This document shows positions 16,753 through 26,046 of a DNA stretch of 64,000 nt, piece after piece (position 1 is the stretch's first letter; each line of letters starts with the position of its first letter). The notes below the pieces were generated by a model. It searched no databases, was not told the DNA's origin, and worked only from the letters and a program-made list of their open reading frames with translations. Source of the stretch: Chitinophaga tropicalis (GTDB taxonomy: Bacteria > Bacteroidota > Bacteroidia > Chitinophagales > Chitinophagaceae); NCBI RefSeq assembly GCF_009758205.1, contig NZ_WRXN01000009.1, positions 246,886 through 310,885 of the forward strand, written 5' to 3'. The position numbers were made by a program, and so were the translations under genes.

Positions 16753-17658
16753 TCAGATCTTTTCCGGCTGACCGGTAGCGACATTATATACAGGCATTCC
16801 TGCTATCCGCTGGTATCTTTCATGACCGGTCAGATAATCCAGGTTACCTTTTTTGTTCCTGCTTTCCCTGAAGCGGGAGTAGATGTATCCTTCTTCCGGG
16901 CTAAGTGCTTTCAACGGCCCCAGTCTGTCCTTTTTAACGAAGTATGCGTTGTTACCAATGGAATTGGAGCCTACAAAGGCATAGCCTTTCTCTTCTGCCA
17001 GCATACATAATGCTTTCAGAGAGGCCCCAAAGTAGAGATGGCTGTAATGTTCTTTACTACGCACAAAATCCGGCCTGTAAGGGACTGTAATAGCCCTTTC
17101 AATGCCAAAAACACTATTGTATTCTGCTACAACGATCACGGGATCTACCACGGTGATCGCTTTCCATACCCAATAATCGTTGCCATCGATGTCGACCGAT
17201 AACAGCCCGATCTCACCTTTTATTCCCTGGGAGGAGATCAGCTCATTGATATTTTCTGCTGTAATGAAGGATTGCAGTGCTTTCAGCTCATGCTGCCAAT
17301 AGATATCGTCTGTTTTTATATAGCTGACCGCTTTTTCTGAGCCGTCTATTACCAGGCCTGACCAATTATTATGTTTTAAGAGGAAGCGTGTATTTGATTC
17401 TACATAATTCTCTACACCAAATTCGATAAAGGTGGTTTCAGGGATATATACCTTGTTGATCAGGTACTGGATAATGCCGTCATCTCCCGCCTGGGAGAAT
17501 ACCTTGAATTCTGCCGCGGCAATATTGTCTAATACCGGGAGGGTCTTATTCTGTCTTGCAAGCAGGGTACCTAATAATAATATATCCGTTTGCTGACTTT
17601 TACGGATGGCGTACAAATAATGATAGAGGACATTAATCAATTTTTTTACTTGTTTCAT
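16753..17658 (-). CDS. Rossmann-fold methyltransferase-like protein, surface-glycan locus
   Basis: This 301-residue protein has FIEFGVENYVESNTRFLL and SGLVIDGS, which resemble SAM-binding motifs I and II. Then come LLSVDIDGNDYWVWKA and VVAEYNSVFG, which parallel the motif IV region of FkbM-like enzymes. The N-terminus has no signal peptide. The C-terminal third (SPEEGYIYSRFRESRNKKG) is not recognised. It is the first gene of a two-gene minus-strand unit with an FkbM methyltransferase, beside a polysaccharide operon. A sugar methyltransferase is the best guess, but catalytic residues cannot be confirmed by eye. Confidence 0.6.
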   Translation of the reverse strand: MKQVKKLINVLYHYLYAIRKSQQTDILLLGTLLARQNKTLPVLDNIAAAEFKVFSQAGDDGIIQYLINKVYIPETTFIEFGVENYVESNTRFLLKHNNWSGLVIDGSEKAVSYIKTDDIYWQHELKALQSFITAENINELISSQGIKGEIGLLSVDIDGNDYWVWKAITVVDPVIVVAEYNSVFGIERAITVPYRPDFVRSKEHYSHLYFGASLKALCMLAEEKGYAFVGSNSIGNNAYFVKKDRLGPLKALSPEEGYIYSRFRESRNKKGNLDYLTGHERYQRIAGMPVYNVATGQPEKI

Positions 17659-17858
17659 TAACGACAGAATATATGTTTATTTAAAAAAAGGGGTACAGTA
17701 AAAATCACTAGGTTAAAACATGATAATATAAATATTGTTCATTTCGGAATTATTTATAACATGTTGATCTGACCAGCAGTTTATCAGTGTAAACTCGTTT
17801 ATATAAGAGTAGTTTGGCCTTGCGGGTATGGTTGAGGTGATAAGATCTGACTCAGAAT

Positions 17859-17889
17859 TTTGTGGATATGATTATTTTGATTTACTTTG
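17859..17889 (+). promoter_or_regulatory. Possible promoter of the exopolysaccharide operon
   Basis: TTTG at 17859-17862 is followed after 20 nt by TACTTTG (17883-17889), one base shorter than TAnnTTTG. It is reasonably placed, about 100 nt before the first gene. Low confidence because of the imperfect -7 element. Confidence 0.3.
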
Positions 17890-17942
17890 TCTCTATCTGG
17901 AATGCAATAATCAAAAAAAATCTGCGAATAACTCCTTATGTG

Positions 17943-17974
17943 TAATGGTTCCCCAAGCCATTAACGGTTTTTTA
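17943..17974 (+). terminator. Terminator-like hairpin in the polysaccharide operon leader
   Basis: TAATGG (17943-17948) pairs with CCATTA (17958-17963), with a possible T-G and T-A extension. The sequence ACGG and a TTTTTT run (17968-17973) follow. It sits only 22 nt before the acyltransferase ATG and downstream of the candidate promoter, so it would act as an attenuator if real. Confidence 0.45.
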
Positions 17975-17995
17975 TTGCTCTATTGAATTGCATTC

Positions 17996-19231
17996 ATGAC
18001 TCCTGAGAAGTCTGCTCCAAAATATTTTTTCAGCCTGGATGTCATCAGAGGTTTTGCCGCGCTCATTGTTGTTTTGTGTCACTGGCAATTCTATTTCTAT
18101 AATAATGACACCTTGCAAACCATTCCCATGAGGGAGATGGGGTTACCTCTTTTTTCTTATCTCTCTGCTATTTATTACCATGCAAATTTTGCTGTAGACC
18201 TGTTTTTTCTTTTATCCGGCTTTATTTTCTTTTGGTTTTATGCAGACAGGGTGGCTGACAGGAGTATTACTTTCGATTATTTTGCGTCTTACCGGTTAAC
18301 GAGGCTTTACCCAACACATATTATTACCCTGTTTGCCATTGCTATACTGCAGGGTATTATGATCAACATCAACGGGCATCCGTTCATTGTACAGAACAAC
18401 GACCTCTGGCATTTTGTACTGAATTTATTTGTTATACACAGCTGGGGGTTTGAAAAAACGCCTGCGCTTAACGGTTTTAACGGGCCATCGTGGTCAGTAT
18501 CTGTAGAGATGCTGTTATACCTGCTGTTTTTCATCATAGCACGCAGGCGGCTGCAGAATAATATACGGCTGCTTACGTGGATGGTGATAGCCGGCGCTGT
18601 GCTGCAATATTTTTATTCTATGGTAGGCCAGGGTATTTATTCTTTCTACCTGGGCGCGCTTACCTATCACCTGTACAGGTGGTTGTTCCGTAAAGAGCAT
18701 GTGCGCAGAATAGCTGTTACAGTTGTGGTAGTGGCGGTGCTTGCGTGGATAACGGCGCTGACAGAATACGTCTTCTCCTACCTGAGAAATACCAGCATGT
18801 ACCTGTTGCATGAGTTGATGCCGGGCTGGTCTGCCGATAAGGACACTGCTATCTTCAATCTTGCACGCAATACCTATATCAGAACTATTGTATCTCCGAC
18901 TACGGTGCTGGCGCTGGCTTTTTCGGAAACGGTGTGGGGCAGTATCAAGATACGCTGGGCGCAGGTGCTGGGAAATGCCAGTTATGCTTTGTACTTACTG
19001 CATTTCCCTCTGATGGTACTCACATTGGTGATCGTGGATGTGGCGGGAATTAGTCGTTCGGTATTCCATTCCCCTCTTATGTTACTGTTATTTTATTCTG
19101 TATTGATTCCGTTAAGCATTATTGTTCATTACTACTTTGAATTACCGGTACAGGAACTTTTCAGGCGAAGATTGCCCCGGAAAGCGGCTCCTGGCTTAGT
19201 ACCCGTTCCAAATAATAAAGTGATCACGTAA
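17996..19231 (+). CDS. Acyltransferase family 3 (OafA/NodX-like) membrane protein
   Basis: This 411-residue inner-membrane protein has about ten hydrophobic helices. The N-terminal LDVIRGFAALIVVLCHWQF carries the conserved Arg and His of acyltransferase-3 proteins, which transfer acyl groups (often acetyl) to sugars. NGPSWSVSVEMLLYLLF (about residues 162-178) is the second typical motif, and NASYALYLLHFPLMV near the C-terminus is the third. It opens the polysaccharide operon, 68 nt before the export lipoprotein gene. It probably O-acylates the polymer repeat unit. Confidence 0.88.
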   Translation: MTPEKSAPKYFFSLDVIRGFAALIVVLCHWQFYFYNNDTLQTIPMREMGLPLFSYLSAIYYHANFAVDLFFLLSGFIFFWFYADRVADRSITFDYFASYRLTRLYPTHIITLFAIAILQGIMININGHPFIVQNNDLWHFVLNLFVIHSWGFEKTPALNGFNGPSWSVSVEMLLYLLFFIIARRRLQNNIRLLTWMVIAGAVLQYFYSMVGQGIYSFYLGALTYHLYRWLFRKEHVRRIAVTVVVVAVLAWITALTEYVFSYLRNTSMYLLHELMPGWSADKDTAIFNLARNTYIRTIVSPTTVLALAFSETVWGSIKIRWAQVLGNASYALYLLHFPLMVLTLVIVDVAGISRSVFHSPLMLLLFYSVLIPLSIIVHYYFELPVQELFRRRLPRKAAPGLVPVPNNKVIT

Positions 19232-19299
19232 ACGTCATCAACCATCATAAAAAGGCCGTTACAACTGTTTGCACAACGGTGCTTTAATAAAAAAAATGT

Positions 19300-20064
19300 A
19301 TGATAACTAAATTCCGGTTACTGTTATTTTTTGCTTTGTCCATTTTTACAAGCTGCGTTAACACTAAAAAAATCACCTACTTCAATGACATTGAAAAGAC
19401 AAATGGAACTGAGACAACAAACAAACTGCAGCCTCTCAAAATTCAACCTGGGGATGTGCTGCAGATCACGATCACAACGATCGACAAGGACATATCGCTG
19501 ATCCTGAACCCGGCGTCTGTCAATTCATCTCCCATGGCGGGAAATGGCATGGACCCGGGATATATTGTAGACAGTTCAGGCTATGTTTCATTACCTATAG
19601 TCGGGAAGATATATGTAAAGGATAAAACCACTTCGGAGGTAAACAGTATTATCACTGCAGAGCTGGACAAAACGATACGGAATGCGTATGTGTCTACCCG
19701 TATCACCAATTTCAGGATCTCTGTGCTGGGGGATGTGGCGCATCCCGGCTCTTTCAAGATCTCTGCCGAACGTGCCTCTATCCTGGATGCGCTGAGCATG
19801 GCAGGCGATCTGAATGTCACCGCTGTCAGGGACGATATCATGGTGATAAGGGAGGTAGACGGTGTGAAACAGTACGCGTCTCTGAACCTGAACGACAGCA
19901 AAACACTGGCATCACCTTACTATTATCTGAACAACAACGATGTGGTATATGTGAAACCAGGGCCCAATAAGCCATTCGGCACTTCAAAGTTTGTACAGTT
20001 ACTACCTGCTTTCATTGGCGCATTATCGTTGATAACCACACTTATCATCGTTACTGTTAATTGA
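19300..20064 (+). CDS. Polysaccharide export outer-membrane lipoprotein (Wza-like)
   Basis: This 254-residue protein has a lipoprotein signal peptide, FALSIFTSC, with the lipid-bearing Cys near residue 19. Residues around 45-130 form the polysaccharide export (Poly_export) domain, with LKIQPGDVLQITI and GYVSLPIVGKIYVKDKTTSEV. An SLBB domain follows (VLGDVAHPGSFKI, ILDALSMAGDL). A C-terminal helix, LPAFIGALSLITTLIIV, matches the transmembrane anchor of this type of Bacteroidota Wza. It would form the outer-membrane channel partner of the kinase encoded 11 nt downstream. Confidence 0.9.
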   Translation: MITKFRLLLFFALSIFTSCVNTKKITYFNDIEKTNGTETTNKLQPLKIQPGDVLQITITTIDKDISLILNPASVNSSPMAGNGMDPGYIVDSSGYVSLPIVGKIYVKDKTTSEVNSIITAELDKTIRNAYVSTRITNFRISVLGDVAHPGSFKISAERASILDALSMAGDLNVTAVRDDIMVIREVDGVKQYASLNLNDSKTLASPYYYLNNNDVVYVKPGPNKPFGTSKFVQLLPAFIGALSLITTLIIVTVN

Positions 20065-20075
20065 TCTGAAAACAT

Positions 20076-22442
20076 ATGAACCGTAATAAAACTATTCCTA
20101 ATAAAAATACCGTTATTGATCTCAATGACCTGTTGAAGAAACTGATCTTTCACTGGCCTTTGTACATCATCCTGCTGGCGCTTGCCATTGTGGGATCTTT
20201 CATTTACCTGAAGTATGCCCGTCCGAGGTATATGTCTACCGCCAAACTTTATCTCAAAGATGAAAAGAAGGGCGGAGAGGAAGCAGACCTGCTGAAGTCC
20301 CTTTCCCTTTTCAATAATGGTAAGAACATAGAGAATGAAATGGAGGTATTGAAATCTCCTATACTTATCGGCAAAGTGATCCGGGATAACCGCTTTAATG
20401 TACGCTATTTCAAGAAGGGGCCTTTCAGGGATGAAGAGCTTTATGATAACAACCCGCTGAATCTTCATTTCCTGAGTGACAGCAGTAATACGGGCAACTA
20501 CACATTTGATGTAAAACCCGATAATGGGTTACTTACCGTTAAATGGATGAATCCAAAAAATGATACCAGCGCCCTGTTTCATGTACATTCCGGGGAACCT
20601 TTTTTTGTGAACAAAGACAGGTTCAGCATTACGTTCAGTCCGTTACACCAGGAGGAGAGCCATGGGAATTACAGTATCCAGGTAGATTCTATTGAGCAGC
20701 TGGCATATAAAAAGATTGACGACATAGGAACGGCCCTGGTGAACAGGGACGCTACCGTGGTGCTTGTTACCTATGAGGACCGTATTGCAGCACGCACAGC
20801 TCATTTCCTGAACGCGTTGCTGGACACCTATAACGAATATACGCTGGATGATAAGAACCGGGTAGCGTTGAAAACTATCCGTTTCCTGAATGTGAGGATA
20901 GATTCGTTGAAAGATGAACTGGGATATCTCGAAAAACAGGAAGAGCAATTTAAGGTACAGCGGGGCATCACTGATATAGAGGAGAGCTCGAAACTGGCGC
21001 TGGAGCAGGTAAAAGAAGCTGACATCAGGCTGAACGACGCCAATATGCAGCTGTCTGTATTTGACCAGGTGGAAGAATATATCAATGATCCCGGTACCAA
21101 TTACCCGTTTGCCCCTGTACTTGGCAATGTAGACCAGGCGCTGACAGGCATGATCAACCGTTATGAGGAGCTGCTGAAAGAGAAAAGGAGGCTTTCACTG
21201 TCTCTACAACCCGGCAGTATGATACTGCAGAACCTGGATGCGCAGATCACCGATACAAAGAACACTATCAGGAATTACATTTCCGGTTATAAGCGTAATG
21301 CCGGTGTAGCGCAGAACCGTATGCAGGAAAAAGTAAACCAGATACAGGCCAAGATAGCCAACATACCGGCATATGAAAGGGAGTATATCAATATTAAAAG
21401 GCAGCAGGGAGTGAAAGAAAACCTTTACCTGCACCTGCTCAAGAAGAAAGAAGAAGCGGCCGTTTCATATGCAAGTAATGTAACTGACAATAAGGTACTG
21501 GCTCCTGCCTTTGTACCTGCCAAACCGGAATCGCCGAAGAAGATGCTGGTGTTTGTGAGCTTTATTTTTGGCGGGCTGGTGCTGGGCACTATTTATATCT
21601 ACATCAAATATTTCCTGAATACCCGGGTACTGAGCAAGGAGGAGATAGAGCAGACGTTCCATGCGCCGTTGATGGCAGAGATCTACCAGGATGAAGAAGG
21701 TGCAAAGGAGCTTTCATTAAAAAACAGATCTGTGCTGCTGGAACAGATCTTCAACCTGCGTACCAACCTGCGCTTCCTGCTGAACGAGCATACCAGCTCT
21801 ACCACAATCATGCTTACTTCCGGCATATCAGGCGAAGGAAAGACATTCATTACTTCCAGGCTGGGTAACTCATTGACGGTAAACAACAAAAAAGTGTTGC
21901 TCATGGAGCTGGACCTTCGTAAGCCGAAACTATCACGCACCCTGGGACTGGACAATCATGTGGGTTTCACCAATTATGTAGTAGAGAATAAAACCATAGA
22001 CGAGATCATCAAAGTAGTACCAGGTGCGGACAATCTCTTCCTAATATCGTCAGGGCCTATTCCTCCCAATCCTGTAGAGCTGATTGAGGGAAACAGGATG
22101 AAAACGTTACTGGACACGCTGAAACAGCGATTTGACTATATACTGATGGATACGGCTCCTGTGGGTATAGTATCGGATGCAAAGAGCCTGTCAACCTACG
22201 TGGACTGTACCCTGTTCGTAGTACGTTATAATTACACGCTCAAATCCAAACTGGCCAGTATGGCAGAAAGCATAAAAGATGATCATTTCCGTAAGAAGGG
22301 GGTGGTATTTAATGGTATTGAGCAGGATTCGTTCTATCCATACTATTACTACGATCATTACTCTTATTCATATTCGGAGAACAGACAACCAGTAAGATGG
22401 TGGACAGCATTGTTGAATAAAATGAGAAAGCGCCTTGTATAA
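20076..22442 (+). CDS. Polysaccharide chain-length regulator and tyrosine autokinase (Wzc-like)
   Basis: This is a 788-residue inner-membrane protein. A first helix lies at about 28-47 (PLYIILLALAIVGSFIYL), then a Wzz domain, a long coiled-coil periplasmic region (about 260-450), and a second helix near 495-512. The cytoplasmic BY-kinase domain has Walker A SGISGEGKTFITSRLG, Walker A' LLMELDLRKPKLS and Walker B YILMDTAPVG. The C-terminus has a tyrosine cluster (YPYYYYDHYSYSYSE) for autophosphorylation. Both halves are fused, as in Gram-negative Wzc. It controls polymer length and assembly with the Wza-like protein. It overlaps the flippase gene by 8 nt. Confidence 0.93.
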   Translation: MNRNKTIPNKNTVIDLNDLLKKLIFHWPLYIILLALAIVGSFIYLKYARPRYMSTAKLYLKDEKKGGEEADLLKSLSLFNNGKNIENEMEVLKSPILIGKVIRDNRFNVRYFKKGPFRDEELYDNNPLNLHFLSDSSNTGNYTFDVKPDNGLLTVKWMNPKNDTSALFHVHSGEPFFVNKDRFSITFSPLHQEESHGNYSIQVDSIEQLAYKKIDDIGTALVNRDATVVLVTYEDRIAARTAHFLNALLDTYNEYTLDDKNRVALKTIRFLNVRIDSLKDELGYLEKQEEQFKVQRGITDIEESSKLALEQVKEADIRLNDANMQLSVFDQVEEYINDPGTNYPFAPVLGNVDQALTGMINRYEELLKEKRRLSLSLQPGSMILQNLDAQITDTKNTIRNYISGYKRNAGVAQNRMQEKVNQIQAKIANIPAYEREYINIKRQQGVKENLYLHLLKKKEEAAVSYASNVTDNKVLAPAFVPAKPESPKKMLVFVSFIFGGLVLGTIYIYIKYFLNTRVLSKEEIEQTFHAPLMAEIYQDEEGAKELSLKNRSVLLEQIFNLRTNLRFLLNEHTSSTTIMLTSGISGEGKTFITSRLGNSLTVNNKKVLLMELDLRKPKLSRTLGLDNHVGFTNYVVENKTIDEIIKVVPGADNLFLISSGPIPPNPVELIEGNRMKTLLDTLKQRFDYILMDTAPVGIVSDAKSLSTYVDCTLFVVRYNYTLKSKLASMAESIKDDHFRKKGVVFNGIEQDSFYPYYYYDHYSYSYSENRQPVRWWTALLNKMRKRLV

Positions 22443-23781
22443 GATATTTAAAAACAGTGGCTGGCTGCTGGCAGATAAACTTGCGCGGCTATTCCTTGGC
22501 CTTATTACTATGGCCATGATAGCCCGGCATATAGGCCCGGAGTTGTTCGGCATATGGAACTTTGCCATTGCCCTGACCACCATTGCCGGCAGCTTTTCAG
22601 TACTGGGGCTGGACAAGGTAGTGGTAAAGGAGGTGGTGTCTTATCCTGAGCGGCAGGACAGGATCATTGCATCTGCCCTGGCGATGCGGCTGGCTGCAGG
22701 CTTCGCGGCCTTTATATTATGCCTGGGCATTGTGACCGTTATGAAGCCGCATGCAACCGTATACCTGTATTGTACCGCTATCACAGCTATTAACATCATA
22801 CTGCAGAGCTTTGAGGTATTTGATTATTGCTACCAGGCAAAAAATGAGGTGCAGAAAGTGATCATACCAAGGGTAACAGTGTTCATCTTTTTCTGTTTGC
22901 TGAAAATGACGGCAGTTTATATGAATGGTACGTTACTGACATTCCTCTGGCTTACGCTTGTTGAACTTTTGTTCACCTGTGTGGTGATACTGTTCCGCTA
23001 CCTGGAAAATGGCAGGGCACTATTCAGGGCTGTCAATGGTGCAGAGATAAAATATCTTTTCCTGCATAGCTGGCCGCTGATGTTCACCGGTGTGCTTGTA
23101 CTGCTGTATATGAAGTCAGACCAGCTGATGCTGGATACCTTCGGCAGTTCTGTACAGCTGGGTGAATATGCCGCTGCTGCCAGGATATCGGAGCTATGGT
23201 ATGCTATTCCTACGGTAATAGCTACGGCATTGCTTCCCGGCCTTGTCAGGAAACGGGAGGAGCATATGGAAGAATACAGGCAAGCTATTGAAAGATGGTT
23301 ACGTCTTTCTTTCTGGCTAAGCGTACTGATAGCGGTGAGCATCTCTTTTATGGCGGGCAGGCTTACCGCCATCCTGTACGGTGTGCAATATCCTCAGTCC
23401 GGGTTGATCCTGGCTATTCATATCTGGGCCAATATACCCGTGTTCCTTTGCGTGGCCATTATGCAGTACCAGATAGTGGAGGGCGCTTATAATATCAACC
23501 TATATGCTACAATAGCCGGCATTATTGTGAACCTGGCGGTGAACCTGCTGCTGATACCTCATACAGGGGGAGCAGGCGCCGCCATAGCTACAGTAGTGTC
23601 TTATATAGCAGTATGCAGTACGTTGATAGTGCTGGACAGAACAGGTCAGATACGTTTTTTTATGCTAAGGATGCTGATGCCTTCAAGAGCGCTGCAGGAT
23701 GCCAGACAGGTGCTGGACGCACTCAGAGATTACACAGAAAATTTATTATCAGTAATACGTGAAAAGCCGTTGACGAAATGA
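22435..23781 (+). CDS. Oligosaccharide flippase (Wzx/RfbX family)
   Basis: This 448-residue protein has about 12-14 predicted membrane helices and belongs to the MOP superfamily of lipid-linked sugar flippases. The N-terminus, SGWLLADKLARLFLGLITMAMIARHIGPELFGIWNFA, is shown here only by its key parts: the 'ARHIGPELFGIWNFA' stretch is characteristic of Wzx. It starts with TTG at 22435 overlapping the kinase gene by 8 nt, and its stop overlaps the next start by 4 nt. It moves undecaprenyl-linked repeat units across the inner membrane for the polymerase. Confidence 0.9.
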   Translation: MYKIFKNSGWLLADKLARLFLGLITMAMIARHIGPELFGIWNFAIALTTIAGSFSVLGLDKVVVKEVVSYPERQDRIIASALAMRLAAGFAAFILCLGIVTVMKPHATVYLYCTAITAINIILQSFEVFDYCYQAKNEVQKVIIPRVTVFIFFCLLKMTAVYMNGTLLTFLWLTLVELLFTCVVILFRYLENGRALFRAVNGAEIKYLFLHSWPLMFTGVLVLLYMKSDQLMLDTFGSSVQLGEYAAAARISELWYAIPTVIATALLPGLVRKREEHMEEYRQAIERWLRLSFWLSVLIAVSISFMAGRLTAILYGVQYPQSGLILAIHIWANIPVFLCVAIMQYQIVEGAYNINLYATIAGIIVNLAVNLLLIPHTGGAGAAIATVVSYIAVCSTLIVLDRTGQIRFFMLRMLMPSRALQDARQVLDALRDYTENLLSVIREKPLTK

Positions 23782-24485
23782 GCAGTGTTAAGAAAATAGT
23801 TGCCAACATAGCCTCCAGGCTGGCTCCCAGGCTTCGTTACCTGGCACCTGCCTATAGTTCTGAAGGAGAAGACCTGATATTGAAAAGGATCTTTGACAAT
23901 AAGACAAACGGGGTGTATGTGGATGTAGGCGCGCATCATCCGTTCCGTGTATCCAATACCTATCTTTTTTACAAAATGAAATGGAAAGGGATTAACATTG
24001 ATCCGATGCCGGGTTCAAAGGCCATGTTTGACAAATACCGGCCGCAGGACGTGAACCTGGAGATGGGCGTATCTGCTGTAAGACAACAGCTTACTTACCA
24101 CATCTTCAATGAACCGGCATTAAATACTTTTTCATCAGATAAAGTAACTGAGTATACACAGGACCCAAAATACAAAGTGATCAGGCAGCAGAAAATAGAG
24201 ACCTGGCCGCTGGCGGATATACTGGACCATTATCTGCCCGCAGGCATTACTATTGATTTCCTGACCATAGATGCGGAGGGGTTGGATATGGATGTGCTGA
24301 GGTCCAACAACTGGCAGAAGTACAGGCCTACCTACATATTGGTGGAATCCAATCCGTTCCTCCTGGCAGACATGAACAACTGTGAGCTGGGAAGATTTAT
24401 GCAGGAGGCAGGATATGCCGTTTTTGCCAAGACATACTATACTTATTTTTTTAAAAACATGACGAGCAATAACTATCATGAGTAA
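23778..24485 (+). CDS. FkbM family methyltransferase
   Basis: This 235-residue protein has YSSEGEDLILKRIF, then motif I VYVDVGAHHPFRVSNTY, INIDPMPGSKAMFDK, and the FkbM signature IDFLTIDAEGLDMDVL. The 'SxxGEDL' opening plus 'DVGAHHP' is typical of FkbM proteins in lipopolysaccharide and capsule loci. The start overlaps the flippase stop (ATGA) and its own stop overlaps the next methyltransferase gene by 8 nt. It is expected to methylate a sugar in the repeat unit. Confidence 0.85.
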   Translation: MSSVKKIVANIASRLAPRLRYLAPAYSSEGEDLILKRIFDNKTNGVYVDVGAHHPFRVSNTYLFYKMKWKGINIDPMPGSKAMFDKYRPQDVNLEMGVSAVRQQLTYHIFNEPALNTFSSDKVTEYTQDPKYKVIRQQKIETWPLADILDHYLPAGITIDFLTIDAEGLDMDVLRSNNWQKYRPTYILVESNPFLLADMNNCELGRFMQEAGYAVFAKTYYTYFFKNMTSNNYHE

Positions 24486-25119
24486 CCTATATGTACAATA
24501 CGGCTGTGGCCCATTCTCTGCGCCGCAGGGATGGAAGAATTTTGACGCCTCGCCTACCCTGCGTATACAACAGCTGCCGCTTATAGGTGGATTACTGAAG
24601 AACAGGATGCACGTTACTTTTCCGTCGGATGTGCTGCTGGGGGATATCCTGAAGGAGCTGCCCGGCATAAGGGAGAATTCCTGTAACGGAGTGTATTGTT
24701 CACATGTGCTTGAACATCTTTCCTATGATGACTGCCTGTTGGCTGTGCGTAATACCCACCGTATTCTCAAGTCCGGCGGATATTTCAGATGTGTGGTACC
24801 CGACCTGGAAAGTGCTGCGAGAGAATACGTGGAAGATCTTTCAAGGCATGACCGTGAGGCAAATATCAAGTTCCTGCAGAAGACGATGCTGGGTAAGAGA
24901 CGGCGTCCCCGTGGCCTGAAAGGCCTGCTGCAAACAACCATAGGTAACAGTGATCACCTCTATATGTGGGACCATCTTTCGCTGACACATATTTTACAAC
25001 AGGCAGGGTTTACGCAGGTACGGTCCTGTAGTTTTAATGATTGTCCTGATGATATGTTCAGGTTAGTGGAAGAAGCGTCCAGGTTCGAGAATGCAGTGGC
25101 GCTGGAAGCGATTAAATGA
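24478..25119 (+). CDS. Class I SAM-dependent methyltransferase
   Basis: This 213-residue protein opens with LYVQYGCGPFSAPQGWKNFD, the degenerate motif I (normally LNLGCG) of sugar-locus methyltransferases. GVYCSHVLEHLSYDD, then AVRNTHRILKSGGYFRCVVPDLE, are typical post-motif segments of the Methyltransf_11 type. It begins inside the preceding FkbM gene. The Gly-Cys-Gly loop is kept, so it is likely to be active. The acceptor is unknown. Confidence 0.8.
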   Translation: MSNLYVQYGCGPFSAPQGWKNFDASPTLRIQQLPLIGGLLKNRMHVTFPSDVLLGDILKELPGIRENSCNGVYCSHVLEHLSYDDCLLAVRNTHRILKSGGYFRCVVPDLESAAREYVEDLSRHDREANIKFLQKTMLGKRRRPRGLKGLLQTTIGNSDHLYMWDHLSLTHILQQAGFTQVRSCSFNDCPDDMFRLVEEASRFENAVALEAIK

Positions 25120-25133
25120 TATAATTATAATAG

Positions 25134-26036
25134 TTGAATACACCTGTCCTTTTACTGATCTTTAACCGTTCTGCGCAAGCATTGCAGGTGCTTGAGGCTA
25201 TACGGCAACAGCAACCTGCGCAACTCTTCATTGCAGCAGATGGTCCGCGGGAAAATAAACCCGGAGAGACTGAGCTATGTCATGCCACCAGGGATGCCGT
25301 ATTACATCATATAGACTGGCCATGCGAGGTCAAAACACTGTTCCGGCCCAGGAACCTGGGTTGTGGAAAAGCTGTAAGCAGCGCTATCAGCTGGTTTTTT
25401 GAGGAGGTAGAAGAAGGGATCATACTGGAAGATGATTGTTTACCTGATTCTTCTTTTTTTACTTTCTGTTCAGCGTTACTGGAACGGTACCGCTTAGATG
25501 AAAAGATTATGCATATAGGTGGAAGTAACTACCAGATGGGAATAGAACGGGGGGATGCTTCTTATTACTTCTCGAAGTATGCACATATATGGGGCTGGGC
25601 CAGCTGGAGAAGAGCATGGAAATATTATGATTTCACTTTGCAGAGATACAGTCAGCATGACAGCACTCATTTTATACCCCGGTTCCAGCATGATCTCAGA
25701 ATAATTTATGAACAAAAGATAGATACATGGGATATACAATGGTTTATGAGCGTCCTTTTCAATGACGGCATTGCCATTACACCCAATACAAATCTTATCA
25801 GGAATACAGGTTTTGGCCAGGATGCGACACATACTGCAACACCACCGGTATGGTTTAAGAGAATGGTTTATAACAGCCTGAAAGAAATTTCCCATCCGTT
25901 AACCATCAGGACAGATCAGGCAGCAGATGCTTTTACTGTAAGAACATTATTCAACGACAGCCAGCTCTCAATTGCAATGAAGAAGATCATAAAAAGCAAT
26001 GCTCTGCTGTATAATCTGTACAAGCGTATTTCTTAA
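25134..26036 (+). CDS. Glycosyltransferase, GT-A fold (GT2-like)
   Basis: This 300-residue protein opens with TPVLLLIFNRSAQALQVLEA and LFIAADGPRENKPGE, the N-terminal nucleotide-binding start of a GT-A enzyme. ILEDDCLPDSSFFTF supplies the DxD-like metal motif. The later WGWASWRRAWKYYD segment is typical of a family often annotated as 'nucleotide-diphospho-sugar transferase'. The start codon is TTG at 25134, 14 nt after the methyltransferase stop. It probably adds one sugar to the repeat unit. The donor cannot be read from the sequence. Confidence 0.8.
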   Translation: MNTPVLLLIFNRSAQALQVLEAIRQQQPAQLFIAADGPRENKPGETELCHATRDAVLHHIDWPCEVKTLFRPRNLGCGKAVSSAISWFFEEVEEGIILEDDCLPDSSFFTFCSALLERYRLDEKIMHIGGSNYQMGIERGDASYYFSKYAHIWGWASWRRAWKYYDFTLQRYSQHDSTHFIPRFQHDLRIIYEQKIDTWDIQWFMSVLFNDGIAITPNTNLIRNTGFGQDATHTATPPVWFKRMVYNSLKEISHPLTIRTDQAADAFTVRTLFNDSQLSIAMKKIIKSNALLYNLYKRIS

Positions 26037-26046
26037 AAATGCGGTA

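Larger units (their letters stand above)
17659..17995. other. Divergent leader region of the exopolysaccharide operon
   Basis: This 337-nt AT-rich region lies between the minus-strand methyltransferase pair and the plus-strand polysaccharide operon. A near-consensus promoter (17859-17889) and a terminator-like hairpin in the leader (17943-17973) are the only elements seen. No coding potential was found. Confidence 0.5.
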
